Assembly: GCF_023159225.1 (NCBI RefSeq) | Contig: NC_063177.1 | Location: 13,974,673 to 14,038,672, forward strand | Direction of reading: 5' to 3' | Length of the DNA stretch: 64,000 bases | Source: Perognathus longimembris pacificus | Taxonomy: Eukaryota; Chordata; Mammalia; Rodentia; Heteromyidae | Position numbers and translations under genes: made by a program | The notes under the pieces: generated by a model | Databases searched by the model: none | Told to the model about the DNA's origin: nothing | What the model saw: the letters and a program-made list of their open reading frames with translations, nothing else | In this document: positions 44,182-56,800 of the stretch, piece by piece | Numbering within the stretch: position 1 is the first letter of the stretch | Layout of the letters: each line of letters begins with the position of its first letter

Positions 44182-46312
44182 AATAGAAGGGACACTAAAG
44201 CAATAAAAGCCAGATAGACACACCAACAGTTAATATACTAAATGGGAAAAAACTAAAACCATTTCCCCTAAAATCAGGAACAAGACAAGGATGCCCATTC
44301 TCTCCACTCCTCTTCAACATAGTTCTGGAATTCTTAGCCAGAGCAATAAGGCAAGTAAAGGCCAATAAAAGGATCCACATAAGGAAAGAAGAAATTAAGC
44401 TATCCCTATTTGCAGATGACACGATCTTATACTTGAAGGACCCCAAAAACTCCACTCGCAAACTCCTAGAACTAATAAACCACTTCAGCAAAGTAGCAGA
44501 ATACAAAATTAACCCACAAAAATCAGTAACCTTTCTGTATGCCAACAATGTACAAGCAAAAAGGGAAATCATGAAAACAACCCCATTTGCAATAGCCTCA
44601 AAAAGAATAAAATATCTAGGAATTAACCTAACCAAAGATGTAAAGGATCTATTTAGTGAAAACTATAAAAATCTAAAGAGAGAAATCAAAAGAGGACACC
44701 AGGGAATGGAAAGAGCTTCCATGCTCATGATTAGGTAGAATCAATATTGTAAAAATAGCCATATTGCTAAAAATGATATACAAATTCAACACAATCCTCA
44801 CCAAAATCCCAATGACATTCTACTGAAATAGAGAAAACAATATAAAAATTCATATGGAACAACAAAAGACCTAGAATAGCCAAAGCAATTCTAGGCAAAA
44901 GAAGCAATGCAGGTGGTATCATAACATCAGATTTCAAGCTCTACTATAGAGCCATAATAACAAAAGCAACTTGGTATTGGCACAAAAATAGACCCGAAGA
45001 CCAATTAGGAGACCCAGAAATAAAACCACATACTGCAGTCAGCTGATTTTAAGCAAAGGAGCCAAAGACATACAGTGAAAAAAACAGCCTCTTCAACTAT
45101 TGGGAAACTGGGCAGCCACATGCAGAAAGCTAAAAATGGATGCCAGCCTGTTACCAAGCACTAAGATCAACTCAAAATGGATCAAGGACCTGAAACTCTG
45201 AAACTACTTTAGGACAGAGCAGAAGAGAACTTACAGGTACAGGCAAGAATTTCCTGAACAGAGTCCCAGAGGCACAACAGATTGGGGAGAGCCTTGACAA
45301 ATGGAACTACATTAAAATAAAAAGTTTCTGCACAGCTAAAGATATAGCTAATAAACTAGAAAGAGAGCCAACCAATTGGGAAGAGATATTTACCAGCAAG
45401 ACAATAGACAGAGGCTTAATATCCATCATATACAGGAAGCTCAAGAAACTAATCCCTCCCAAATCTAATGCACAAATTACTAAATGGACAAGGAAGCTAA
45501 AGAGAGGCTTCTCAGAAGAAATAAAGATGGCAAAGAAACACATGAGGAAATGCTCACCATCCTTGTCCATAAAGGAAATGCAAATAAGAACAACCCTGAG
45601 TTACCACCTTACCCCAGTCAGAATGGCCTATATTCTGAATTAAGACAATAATGCTGGTGAGGATGCAGAGAAAGAGGAACCCTATTGAACTGCTGATGGG
45701 AATGTAAAGTAATATAACCACTCTAGAAAGCAGTCTGGAGGTTCCTCCAAAAAAACTAAACATAGGCATACCCTACAACCCAGCCATACCACTCCTGAGC
45801 AATAGGAACCAGGATATGACAAGAACACCTGCACATCCATGTTCACTGCTGCACTGTTTACAATAGCCAAGATATGGAAACAGCCCAGACGCCTCAGTAC
45901 AGATGAAAGGATTCCAAAAAAATGTGGAATGTGCAATGGAACTTTACATAGCCATTAGAAAGGATAAAATAATAGAGAAGTTGCAGGGAAATGGATGGAA
46001 CTAGAACAAATCATGTTGAGTGAAGTAAGCCAACAACAGAGAGACAAATGATGCATGGCCTCCCTGTTACGCGGGTGTTAGATTTAAAACACAAGAAGAT
46101 ATAATAAAGTAAACAGGACTCAAGATACCAATATACAGGAAGACCAAAAAAGTACAGTCTTGGGAGAAAAGCAGCCAATAGTAAGACCCAAGCACCTCTT
46201 CACATGTACATAAGCTGAAAAGACTACATAGACTGAAAAGAATCCCAAAGATGAGGAAACAAAGGACCTCTTTTGAAAGTGTCCTATTATTTTTAGATGA
46301 CTCTATATTCTT

Positions 46313-46532
46313 TTTGTTTTGTTTTGTTTTGGCCAGTCCTGAGGGCTTGGAACTCAGGGCCTGAGCGTTGTGTCCCTGGCTTCTTTTTGCTCAAGGCTAG
46401 CACTCTACCTCTTGAGCCACAGCACCACTTCTGGCTTTTTTTTTTTCTGTTTATGTGGTGCTGAGGAATCGAACCTAGGCCCTCATGCATGCCAGGCAAG
46501 CACTCTACCACTAAGCCAAAATTCCCAGCCCT
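46313..46532 (-). mobile_element. IDL-Geo SINE inserted in the L1 3' UTR
   Basis: Flanked by TGACTCTATATTCTTT at 46297 and 46533. Confidence 0.88.
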
Positions 46533-46938
46533 GACTCTATATTCTTTACCTCATATATGGTGTATACATGTGCACATCTGAGGGAAGCTGGAAGGAAGGC
46601 ACAGAATGAGTGGAAAGCAGGCAAAAAAATACAGCAGAGGGGCCCATCAGTTACACTGGACATTGATGAAAGTGAACTAAGCAACTCAAGGGTGGTGATG
46701 GGAGTGAGGGAATGATAGAGAAAGAGGGAACAGATGATACTAAACAAAAGTAAAGAAATGTACATATCACCCCATCTGGAAGAAATGGTTTATTTTAAAG
46801 TTCATAGCATTCATGAGCTTTGTAGATTAGAATGATAATTTTCATCATTGTGAAAGTTAAAATGTGTACTGTGAAATATATGTAGTTACTTAATCTCAAT
46901 TTTAAAAAATCTAAGAAAAAAATAAAAAAATAAAAAAA

Positions 46939-47040
46939 TCTAAGAAGAAAGTACTATCACAGATAAAGCCCAGGCTGCAGAGGTGATATGGAGCTGGCAG
47001 GCCCATCCTGTGCAGGTCCCTGCAGGCAAGCTCTAAGCCT
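46939..47040 (+). repeat. Right copy of the long direct repeat flanking the L1
   Basis: Begins directly at the end of the L1 A-rich tail. It differs from the left copy by about nine substitutions and a 3-bp insertion. Confidence 0.9.
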
Positions 47041-47348
47041 AAGGGAGTAACAGTCTCTGCTTTGGAGGCCAACACAAGTCATATAGTAGGAGTTGTGACC
47101 TTTCCTGGTCCTCAGCAGTCTGAGGAGGGAAGGGCTCAATCCATGCCTGCCCTGGACATGACTGAGGGAATGGCGGTGGCACTCACCTGGTGCTCTGTCA
47201 TAGCCGCATCTCTAGCTAACCATTAGTCACCTTGAAAGCCACTTTTGTCAACTGGCCTGCTGTGACTGTCCATCTTTTCTCCTATTCATACATGAATGTG
47301 GACTCTCAAACATACACCTCTTCTTTCTTAAAAATAGAGAAAATGTAA

Positions 47349-47595
47349 CTGGGCACCTGTGGCTCATACCTGTAATCCTAACTACTCAGGAGGCTAAGAT
47401 CTGAGGATCACAGTTCAGAGCCAGCCTAGGCAGGAAAGTCTGTGAGCTCTAATTTCCAACTAAGCACCAAAAATCCAGAAGTGGAGCTATGGCTCAAGTT
47501 GTAGAGCCCGAGCCTTGAGCAAAAAAAGCTCAGGGACAATGCCCAGGCCCTGAGTTCAAGAACTAGGATCGGCACCAAAAACATTAAAAAATAAA
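47349..47595 (+). mobile_element. 7SL-Geo composite SINE
   Basis: Complete, ends next to the DRC3 poly(A) signal. Confidence 0.8.
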
Positions 47596-47605
47596 TAAAA
47601 ATAGG

Positions 47606-47778
47606 GGAAATGTGTCACTAGTCCTTTATTTTTTTCTGAATTACAAACTTTTTCCAGTGGTGGGGAAAGAATGGTATTGAGGGTGAACAGGGAATATTGT
47701 GGGCTGATTGTGGGTGAAACAAGCCTACCTCCTCTCTATAGTAGGAGCTGATGCCATACTCTGAAGGCTGACATACAC
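47606..47778 (-). other. DRC3: DRC3 3' UTR
   Basis: Short 3' UTR from the stop codon to just beyond the AATAAA signal at 47630-47625. The cleavage position is estimated. Confidence 0.6.
47625..47630 (-). terminator. DRC3: DRC3 polyadenylation signal AATAAA
   Basis: AATAAA on the minus strand, about 149 bp after the stop codon. A 7SL-Geo SINE begins directly beyond it. Confidence 0.6.
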
Positions 47779-47892
47779 CTAGTCTATAATGTCACCGAAT
47801 TCCAGATTATCCAGCTCACTCTGCATGTGGTCGATGTATTGATTGATCTCCTTCACTCGCTTACGGTTCCTCATGATCTCATCCCTGTGAAT
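47779..47892 (-). CDS. DRC3: DRC3 last coding exon with stop codon
   Basis: Encodes IHRDEIMRNRKRVKEINQYI through LEFGDIID, then TAG at 47781-47779. Acceptor tctccag. Confidence 0.95.
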   Translation of the reverse strand: MHRDEIMRNRKRVKEINQYIDHMQSELDNLEFGDIID

Positions 47893-50800
47893 CTGGAGAA
47901 TGAAACCAAAGCCCAGAGCCTTTAGTCAGATAATTGCTTAAATGTATTTTTACTGAGGCAGTGTGAAGGAAAGGCAAATGTTCTTTGAAATCCTCATAGT
48001 TTTCATGTCTCATTTACCACAGAGCTTCCCCATGTTCTGCTAGTCTCTCTATATTTGAGGCAGGAATGGGGGAAATGAATTTGAAAGTCTCTAAACAGTC
48101 CACGCTATCTTCACTGTGGAATTCTATGATCCTTAACTTACTTTTTCCATTTCATTCCTTTTTGAAAATAGCATACACTAACTACCTCAGGGGAAAATTT
48201 CCATGTTCTCTCTGGCTCATAGCTAGAAAAAAAATTGACCCAATTTACTCACCTTGTCTACTAAATGTGTACACCAAGTGTTGATCCCAGTCACCAGCTC
48301 ATCTTCTCGATTATCAATCTTCAGGAGGTGTATGTCATGCGATGCCCCGACAGCATTAACAATTGTGTCTTTGTCAACAAAAAGCTGGTAAGTGAGAAGG
48401 CCCAAATGAGATCACGAGTGTCATTATGCCGTGAGCACGAAGTCAGGGAGTTGAATGGAAAAGGGGCCCTTGGGAGTCCCCTGGCTGTGCAAGTCACGTC
48501 TGGTTCAGGTGCATTCTGTGCCAGCTCATCCTTGGGTGACAGCTACCTCTCTAACAGCAGTGGCAGGTGTTACTATGCAGTCCTCACTGGAAGCATGTTT
48601 TCTCCAGGGAGAAGACAGATGGCTGCCCAGGACCACCTCATTGAGGACATCTGTTCTCACAATGCCTCTCTCTTGGGAGCTCCAAGTCTGTGGGTTTCCT
48701 AATCCTCTGCCAGCCAGGTGAGAGAGGTATGAGGCTGGCTGAAGATCTTAAGGCTTCTTAGTGATGGGCCTTGCATCTCCGTGTGTCTCTCCATTGTCTC
48801 TCACATCAACAAGATCAAACCTTGACTCTGGTCTCCTGCCTTCCCCCTCCTTTTCTTTTTGGTGACACTAGGGTTTGAACTTAGTGCCTTGCTCTTGCTA
48901 CATGCTCTATCACATGAGTCATTCCACTGGTTCCTTTTTGCATTGGTTATTTTATTTACTTAGTTCTGGGGCTTGAACTCTGGGCCTAGGTGCTATCCCT
49001 GAGCTCTTCAGCTCCAGGTTAGCGCTCTACCACTTGAGCCGCAGTGCCACTTCCAGTTTTCTGGTGGTTAACTGGAGATGAGTCTCACAAATTTTCCTGC
49101 CTGGGCTGGCTTTGAACTGTGATCCTCAGATCTCAGCCTCCTGAGTAGCTATGATTACAGGTGTGAGCCACGGGCACCCAGATGTTTATTATTTATTTAT
49201 TGTGCCAGTACTAGGGCTTGAAATCCAGGCATCGAGCTCTCAGCTTTTTACATTCATGGCTAGCACTCTACTACTTGAGCCATACTCTCCTGTTCTGGAT
49301 TTTTCTGGTTAACTGGAATCTAAGAGTCTCTTAAATTTGTCTACCTGGGCTGCCTTTGAGTCATGATTCTCAGATCTTAGCCTCCTGGGTAGCTAGGATT
49401 ACAGCTATGCACCACTGACACCTGGCATGCATTCATTATTTTTGAGATAGGGTCTCATTTTCCCAGGCTGGTCTGAAATGCAATTTTCCTGTTTGCATTT
49501 CTCCACCTTACTGGGATGACAGGCATATACTACTATATCCAGATATTGGTCAAGACAGATTCTCACAAATTTTCTTTCTTTGGCCTGGGGTGGCCTCAAA
49601 CTACAATTCTCCAATCTCTGCCTCCCAAATAACTACGATTACAGGCTTGAGTCACTGCATCTAGCTTCTGCCTTCTCTGTCCTTGACTTCGTGTGCTGCC
49701 TTGTAATCAGCTATTATAAATCACCACCCTCTAGTGCACTTGGCTGGCTCTAGGTGTGGATGTTATGGCTGTCAGTGCCTAGAACAGGTAAAATTGAGTA
49801 TAGTCATTTCCCAGAGAGGAGAAAGTTGTTGGAGCCCTTAGTATGCAGTGCTTCCACTCTGCATTGGAGAAACTATGTAAAGCCAAGAATAATAAAGGAC
49901 TTAAATTTTCTGTGTTGTAAAGAGGACTGTAATCTGAAATGCTTAGAGTCAGAATTATTTCAAATGTCCTTGATTTTCAGATGTTGAAATGCACCCCATC
50001 AAATAAATCTGAAATCTTGGGAGCTCTATAATCCATTTTGTGGATTTATGGCTAAGAGATAGACATAGGTTTGGATCTTGTGATGCAGGGGAGAGGGGTA
50101 TTCTTTGGTAATATACAATTGGGAAAGCCATCATCTTTCAGGTTATAACTGAGTAGTCACAGGGCATGAGTTGTCCCTGAAGGCTTTGCAAGGTCCTATG
50201 GAAAATCTTGGAAACTTTCATCTCTTGGTTTCCCAACTTATTGGGCCACAGATTCCACTTCAGAGAAATGTCTACAGGATGCTGGTTTTCTGCAGAATCC
50301 CATGTGAGAAAAGCCTAGTTAGCTGATACATGGAATGAGGTGACTGGGGGGACCAATTAGCACAGTCACATGGTAGAAATGACAAGAAGTCATTAAGCTC
50401 TTTCTCCCTGTATACCAGGCCCCAGGCCAGGCTCTGGGAAGGGTTCAAAGATGAGGGAAACCTGCCCAAGCTGAGCCTCAGGCAGTGTGCTAAGGAGCAG
50501 GTGTCTTTGCTATTTTGGCAATAGCCACAACCCTAACATGAAAAATTTCTCATTGTTCATTTTGGAAAGTGAGTTGTAGCTGATCTTGTAAGCCAGGCAG
50601 AGAGATCTTCCTCCTCAAAATCTGAATATAAAGAAAATGGCTTCAGAGACTTTGAGAAACTCAGTCTGCTTAGAAATTTATGGGTTAGAATTAGTATGAA
50701 AAATGGTGTGACATTTGTAAAATACAAATAAAAGGAATCTTAAAGAAATTCTAGTGGTTTGGGAGTTTCATTGGTTGAAATGGGGTGCTGCTATATTGCC

Positions 50801-53800
50801 CAGGATGGACCTGAACTCCTGAGCTCAGCCATCCTCCTGCCTCAGCTTCCTGAGTAGCTAGGACTACAGGAGTGTACCATCACACTTGGTTAAAGAAATT
50901 CTTTACAAAGATAAATTGAAAGCTGACCACTGGTGGCTCACACCCGATATCCTAGGTACTCAGGAGGCTGAGTTCTGAGGATTACAGTTCAAAGCCAGCC
51001 CAGGGAAGGAAAGTCCACGAGACTTTTTTTTTTTTGCCAGACATGGGGCTTGAACTCAGGGCCTGAGCACTGTCCCTGGCTTCTTTTTGCTCAAAGCTAG
51101 CACTCTGCCAACTTGAGCCACGGCACCACTTCTGGCCTTTTCTATATATACCACATGGTGCTGAGGAATGGAACCTAGGGCTTCATGTATACAAGGAGGC
51201 AAGCACTCTTGCCACTAGGCCATATTCCCAGCCCTCCATGAGACTTTTATCTCCAATTAACCACCAGAAACTGGAAGTGGCACTGTGGCTTAACATGGTA
51301 GAGCACTAGCTTTGAGTGAAAGAGTTCAGGGACAGTGCCCAGGCGTGACTTCAAGCCCCACAACTGACCAAAAACAGAAAGAAAGTGGTAAGGAGCACCC
51401 TAAACTGTCCCCTCTGATATGTAAAGACATATTTCTTTCCCAGAGACTGCTTGATGGGGACTTTTGGGGAAGACACAGCTGGTACCTCTCCCCAGGACTC
51501 TAGTGCTGCTGATGGCTTGAGACTTGCTGCCCCATGGCATGTAGGACATATTGTCCTGTCATACGGCGTGGCCCTGTTGCACAAGAGACAAGGAGTGGCT
51601 CAGCCTGATGGGAAATGGACTTGAGAGAGCGGGGGGGTGGGGATGGCGGAAGCTTCCTGATTCTAGCTAAAATCTCATTGCAGCCATACTGCCTATTGAC
51701 TTCTGGCCTGGGTCAGGCCCAGGACCTGTCCCTTGAGCAGGCTGTGGGGACTCATGAGTCATCTCCAAGGCCTGGGTCTGAGTACTGGCCCTGGTTTACC
51801 AGATGGACACCCACATGGACATTCAGAGCACTAGGCAGTACATCTGGCAGTCCTGCCACCTCCTAAACAGGCAACTGTGACTGCCAGTACCACTCAGGCC
51901 TCCCTCACTGTAAGTTCCAGGCTCAGGCTTTCCCTTCAGCTTCTCCTATCTAAGCTGGGAAAGACTTGAACATACAAACCTGGGACCGCCTGCACTAACA
52001 ACAATCACCCAACTGAATGAGAGGAGTTCGGAAGATAATCTTATCAGTATGACTTCTTAAGCATGATCTGTTCAATATCACTTGATAATGGAAGCTAGAT
52101 TTTTTTCACCCAGGTCCCTGAACATCCCTTTTTGCTATAGACTCAGGAGACATTCTGTTAAAGGCTTTGAGTTAAATTTCCTGGGTTCCAGTCTCTGCTG
52201 TACTACTTGGGCAGGTTACATTAGTCTCTATGCCTCAGTTTCCTGATACAGAAAAGGAAACCATAAATGTACATACTTTTCCATGTCAAAGTGGAGATAC
52301 AAAGTGGTCACAGTCTTTGACATCTGTTGGTGTGGCTAATACTGTTGGGGCATGCTTTTCTCCTGGGGAACAGCTTCTGTGTAAGACAAGCAAGTCTAAC
52401 CTGCAACTTCAGACATTCCCAAGAGGGCAGAGGCTCCCACTGGCTATCCTAAGTTCTCAAAGGCCATGCTTCATACATCTTGTCAGTTGGCCCAAGAGCC
52501 CCTTAGCTCAAAGGAAGATTCTCGTGGCCCAGTGTGCTCAGAATGCCGCCAGCTTATGGTCTCCAGTAAGGGGCACAGCACTGGCTCTGTAGTCATGGTC
52601 TAGGATCAGTATTTATCAGATTGGAGTCTCATTCTGGGCTCTAGTCCTCCCAAGATGTGGGCATTTTACCAAGTTCTCTGAGCCCCGTTTTTACTGAGTG
52701 TTCTTATCTGTAACCTGGGGTGAGAAGGTGTTCCTTTGGGGAGTAAATGAGGTCATGTGTGATCTCAGGCCACACAGCAGCAAGCCCCTCATGAGAGAAC
52801 CTGCCAGCCACTGTGGTCAGGGCCTACTTGATCATCAGGTGCAGAGTATTTTATGAGTCATAGGACTAGTGTGAGGTGGGACCAGGCAGGGATCTCTGGG
52901 TAGAAGGGAGGGCTAGCCACTGGAAACAGCAACCTAGCTTAACTTTCTGGATCCCTCTAGAGGCCATCTTTTTCTATGTGTCCCAATCATTAATGAGTGG
53001 ATATGTGTCAGTGTTGTGTCCCCTGGGGGGGTCACAGACCTGGGATCTCCTCTAGCTCTTGAGAATCTGTCTGAGGAGTTCCAGAGCAGGCTGTCTTTAG
53101 AGAGATTTACTTCCCAGCTTCAGGAATGGTGGCATTTTCTCATTTCTGCTCAATAATTAGCTGCATTTAATGGCTTAGAGAGAGAATGCTGGCGTCAGTG
53201 GCCCTAATGTGCTATGTGGATAACCCTCTTGGCCTTAGGACAGAGGCTGCAGGAGTGCTGGGCCTCTATCTGCAGGACTTAGCTCAGCACCTACCAAGAG
53301 TGGAGGCTTGATGGATGCATGCTCAACCACATCCCACAGATGACTCCTGGCATCTACGCTGGACACTGAACACTGTCTCTGACACTGGTAGGTACTCGGG
53401 GATGAAGGGCTGTCCCCGTCCTCTCTCACAAGCTTATATGTACTATGAATAATCACTTAAGCAAAGCAATAGGAACCAGAGAGATTGGAACTTCAGTAAG
53501 GCTCTGACCTGATAACTGGGGTAGGTGAAAGAAGAGGTACAATGGTTTTCAGGAAGAAGGGAAGGCCTCTCCAAGGAGCTGACATTTAAGCTGAGATTTG
53601 AATGACAAGGACAAGCTGTGAACATGGAGACCCAAGGGAAGAGCACGTCTGCCAGATGGAATATGAACTGAAATGAGCAGACTTGGGAGACTGGGGGATA
53701 GCTCAGAGGCTGGTGGTTGGGGAAGGGGCTGAGCATCAGGACTGGATGTGGGGGAGGGGACTACCAAGGTAGGCAGGCCTAGTCCTGAGGGTCAGGTGCC

Positions 53801-56800
53801 TAGAAGGCAGAACTTAGTCTAGAGTCATAGCAAGCCATGAAGGGGTGGAGGGAGGTTGGGTAACAGTGTAAACTGACATTATTTGGATTTTCAAAGGATC
53901 TGTCTTCTTGAGGAGAAGAGCCTGTGAGAGCAGCTAGGAAGCCAGGCAAAGGATGGCAGTGACTTTGTTTGGTGGCAGTGGAGGGAAGCTGAGAAACTGA
54001 CAGTAGAATGGATGATGCAGAGTGAAAGCAAGCCCTTTACAGGAAGTACGTGTGCCTTGTGCTCTTTCTATGCACATCTGCACCCTTTCCCAGACACATA
54101 AACACTGCTGCTGGACCCTAGTATGCACTCAGATGGAGCATCTCCTTAATGCAGATCAAGTATAGAGCCAGGTACCCCAGGCTGGCCCCGCTGACCTGCT
54201 AACCACTTATCACAGGATGCAGTGTGGGAACGGGGGCAGTAGCAAGCTGGATTAGAAATGATGCTTAGAAGCCAGGCTCTGATGGCTCATAGTTCGAAGC
54301 CAGCCAGGTCAGAAAAGTCAATGAGACTCTGATCTTCAATAAACTACTCAGAAAAAGCCAGAAGTGGCACTGTGACTCAAGTGGTAGAGTGCTAGTAGCC
54401 TTGAGCACAAAGGTTCAGGAATAATACTCAGGCCCTGAGTTCAAGCCCTAGGACTGGCAAAAAAAAAAAAAAAAAAAAGGAAATGATGCTTAGGCATGGT
54501 ACCAATACCCCAGTAGTCTTCCTCATCAGAGACTCTCTAAAGTAAGACTTCTGAGTGAAATCTTAGGCCTTAACCTGTTTGTAATTGCATCTCTTAGAAA
54601 GGGCCAGGAGACCCTATCAAGTTGAATATTTGGAAATCAACCTGTTGGGAAGTTGAAACCACTCAACTGCCCTGAGCTCCTCCCTAACTGGACCCCACCA
54701 AGTGCCCTTTCAGGTGATAAGTTAGCCTAATTCACCCACCAACAACCCTGAGAAGCATGTTACTGTTCCCTTTTGCAGATGGGGAAGCTGAAGTGCTGAG
54801 AGGTTGTCAGGACTACTTGATGGTTTGCATTTTATCTATCCACACCACCATACTCACCATGCCCTACTTACCCTGCCAAAACCATATCTACCCACCACAC
54901 AACAGCCCCATTCTCCATACCCGACCTACAGCACCACAAGCCCTACACTCGTGGCTCACTGCGCGCACGGAGTCAGGCAGGTCCTCATCAAGTTCGCCCT
55001 TGAGGATCTTTTCCAGGGTGTTGATGGAGATCTCCAGGAGCTTCTCGTGATGGTGATTCTCTAGGTCCCGACACTGAGCCATTGTGCACTGGTTAAGCAA
55101 AGCTAGGGTTGGAGCAAGCCCTGAGTGTTCCTAACCTTTGGCTGGGCATCTGACAAGCAGGGGGCCATCCCATCTTTGCTTGACAGCAGATTTTAAGAGC
55201 CCAAGATGAACACTGAGGTGCAGAGATGTGTCATGGACCTCACAGCCATCATCTATGTGCAGCAAGCTCCAGGGCCAACCCCCACCCACCTACCTTGCTT
55301 CTGTCCCTGCATCTGGTTATCATTGACTCTCAGTGCCCAGCTTACCCCTGTATTGTTATCTCATCAGCTTCCCTACCCTGGACACTGCATTAGATTGCAT
55401 TGCTCTCTCACAAATTCTTGTCCCTTTTCTTCACAGCAACTAGAGGTAGCTTAAGGACCCTTCTGAGCCAGGTACTTGTGGCTCACGCCTGTAATCCTAG
55501 CTTCTCAGAAGGCTGAGAGATCTGAGGATCATGGGCAGAAAAGTCCATGAGACTCTTATCTCCAATTAACCACCAGAAAGCCGGAAGTGGAGCTATGGCT
55601 CAGGCAGTAGATCACCAACCCTGAGCAGAAAAAGCTAAGGGACATTGTCCAGGCCTTGAGTTCAAGCTCCAGTATTGGCATACACACACCTACAAAGGAC
55701 CCTTGTCTCATCCTTGGCCTTTTATACAGCTTGCGTCCACTGCTACAATGTCTCTCATCCTTTCATTTGATCAGTATGACCACCTGTAAGACCCTCAAGG
55801 GAAGCTCCTGCCCTCACCCTGCACTCCAGGTACCACTTATTACCTGTAAAACTTGTGTTGGCTTGCCAGACTGTGAATCCCAGGAACTGTCTGGGGTCTC
55901 TAATGACCAGAACTCACTTCTGGAGTGGAGCTTAGCAGTTTTTGTCCCCATGTGTCAGGGTCCTGAGTGCAGGTAGAGAGATGGCTGGTTGTGCTTCAAC
56001 TGTTGGGTTCTAACTTTAATATTTGACCTGACAAGCTTATTGTAATTTGTTAGTGTCTTCAGTATGGAAGTTGCCTCAGCTAAGTGGTTCTGGAATATCA
56101 TCTACCCACAAATGTCACCCATTTGAAAATGAACATGTGAGGACTTGATTACATAGCAGTCCCTCTGAGCATCCAAAGCATTCCTCTAACAAGGCCACAA
56201 TTTTGAGGATTTGGAAACCTCCTTAGGCCTCATGGAACATTCTTTTGGACATTCTATGTGGTTGCCAAAATGACATGCTTTTAAAGAGAGCTTTTCCCTC
56301 AGTGGGAAACTGGAGGTTTTACCTTCCTCTAATTTCAAAGGCATAGATTCTCATTAAGAAAGATCCTGTGGTGAATTTAAATATCCTTTCAGAAGTGTAG
56401 GGCTGGGAATATGGCCTAGTGGCAAGAGTGCTTGCCTCCTACACATGAAGTTCTCAGTTCGATTCCCCAGCACCACATATATGGAAAATGGCCAGAAGGG
56501 GCACTGTGGCTCAGGTGGCAGAGTGCTAGCCTTGAGCAGGAAGAAGCCAGGGACAGTGCTCAGGCCCTGAGTCCAAGGCTCAGGACTGGCCAAAAAAAAA
56601 AAGTGTAGCTCTTTCTGTAAGTCAGAAAGGTGTGTAGCTTTTTGTAAATCAAATAGGAAGCAGGTATACCTGAAGGAAAGTATGATAATAGAGGGATGAT
56701 GAGATAACTTTATATCTCTATTGTGTTTAGGGCATTGTGGCCATAGAGGGGAACAGCAAACAATCCTACAGATCATCACCTGCAAACTTGTTTGTAGGCC

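Larger units (their letters stand above)
43205..46938 (+). mobile_element. 5'-truncated L1 retrotransposon with two SINE insertions
   Basis: Plus-strand remnant of L1 ORF2 and 3' UTR. Reverse-transcriptase-like pieces are visible, including FADD at 44409-44420 and [19 protein letters not shown] sequence near 44275-44320. ORF2 is broken by stops, frameshifts and an IDL-Geo SINE at 43975-44181; a second SINE sits in the 3' UTR at 46313-46532. It ends in an A-rich tail at about 46905-46938. No ORF1 and no promoter remain, so it cannot be autonomous. It is flanked by long direct repeats (43102-43199 and 46939-47040). Confidence 0.88.
41790..47620. other. Intergenic region between convergent ATPAF2 and DRC3
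   Basis: Holds a 7SL-Geo SINE, a MaLR-like LTR remnant, a TG microsatellite, a 5'-truncated L1 with two later SINE insertions and a further 7SL-Geo SINE. Only 42870-43100 and 47041-47345 are unique. Confidence 0.8.
48385..54959 (-). other. DRC3: DRC3 intron between the LFVDK and MAQCRD exons
   Basis: Holds 7SL-Geo SINEs (one with a nested IDL-Geo), B1-like monomers, MIR remnants and long unique stretches (49680-50750, 51370-54260). No coding segment recognised. Confidence 0.7.

Noticed and set aside
43505..44738. Open frames with reverse-transcriptase-like residues as a host gene
   Set aside because: They are fragments of L1 ORF2 broken by stops, frameshifts and a SINE.
48265..48721. Plus-strand open frames of 145 and 88 codons
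   Set aside because: They overlap a DRC3 exon on the opposite strand and are its shadow plus chance extension.
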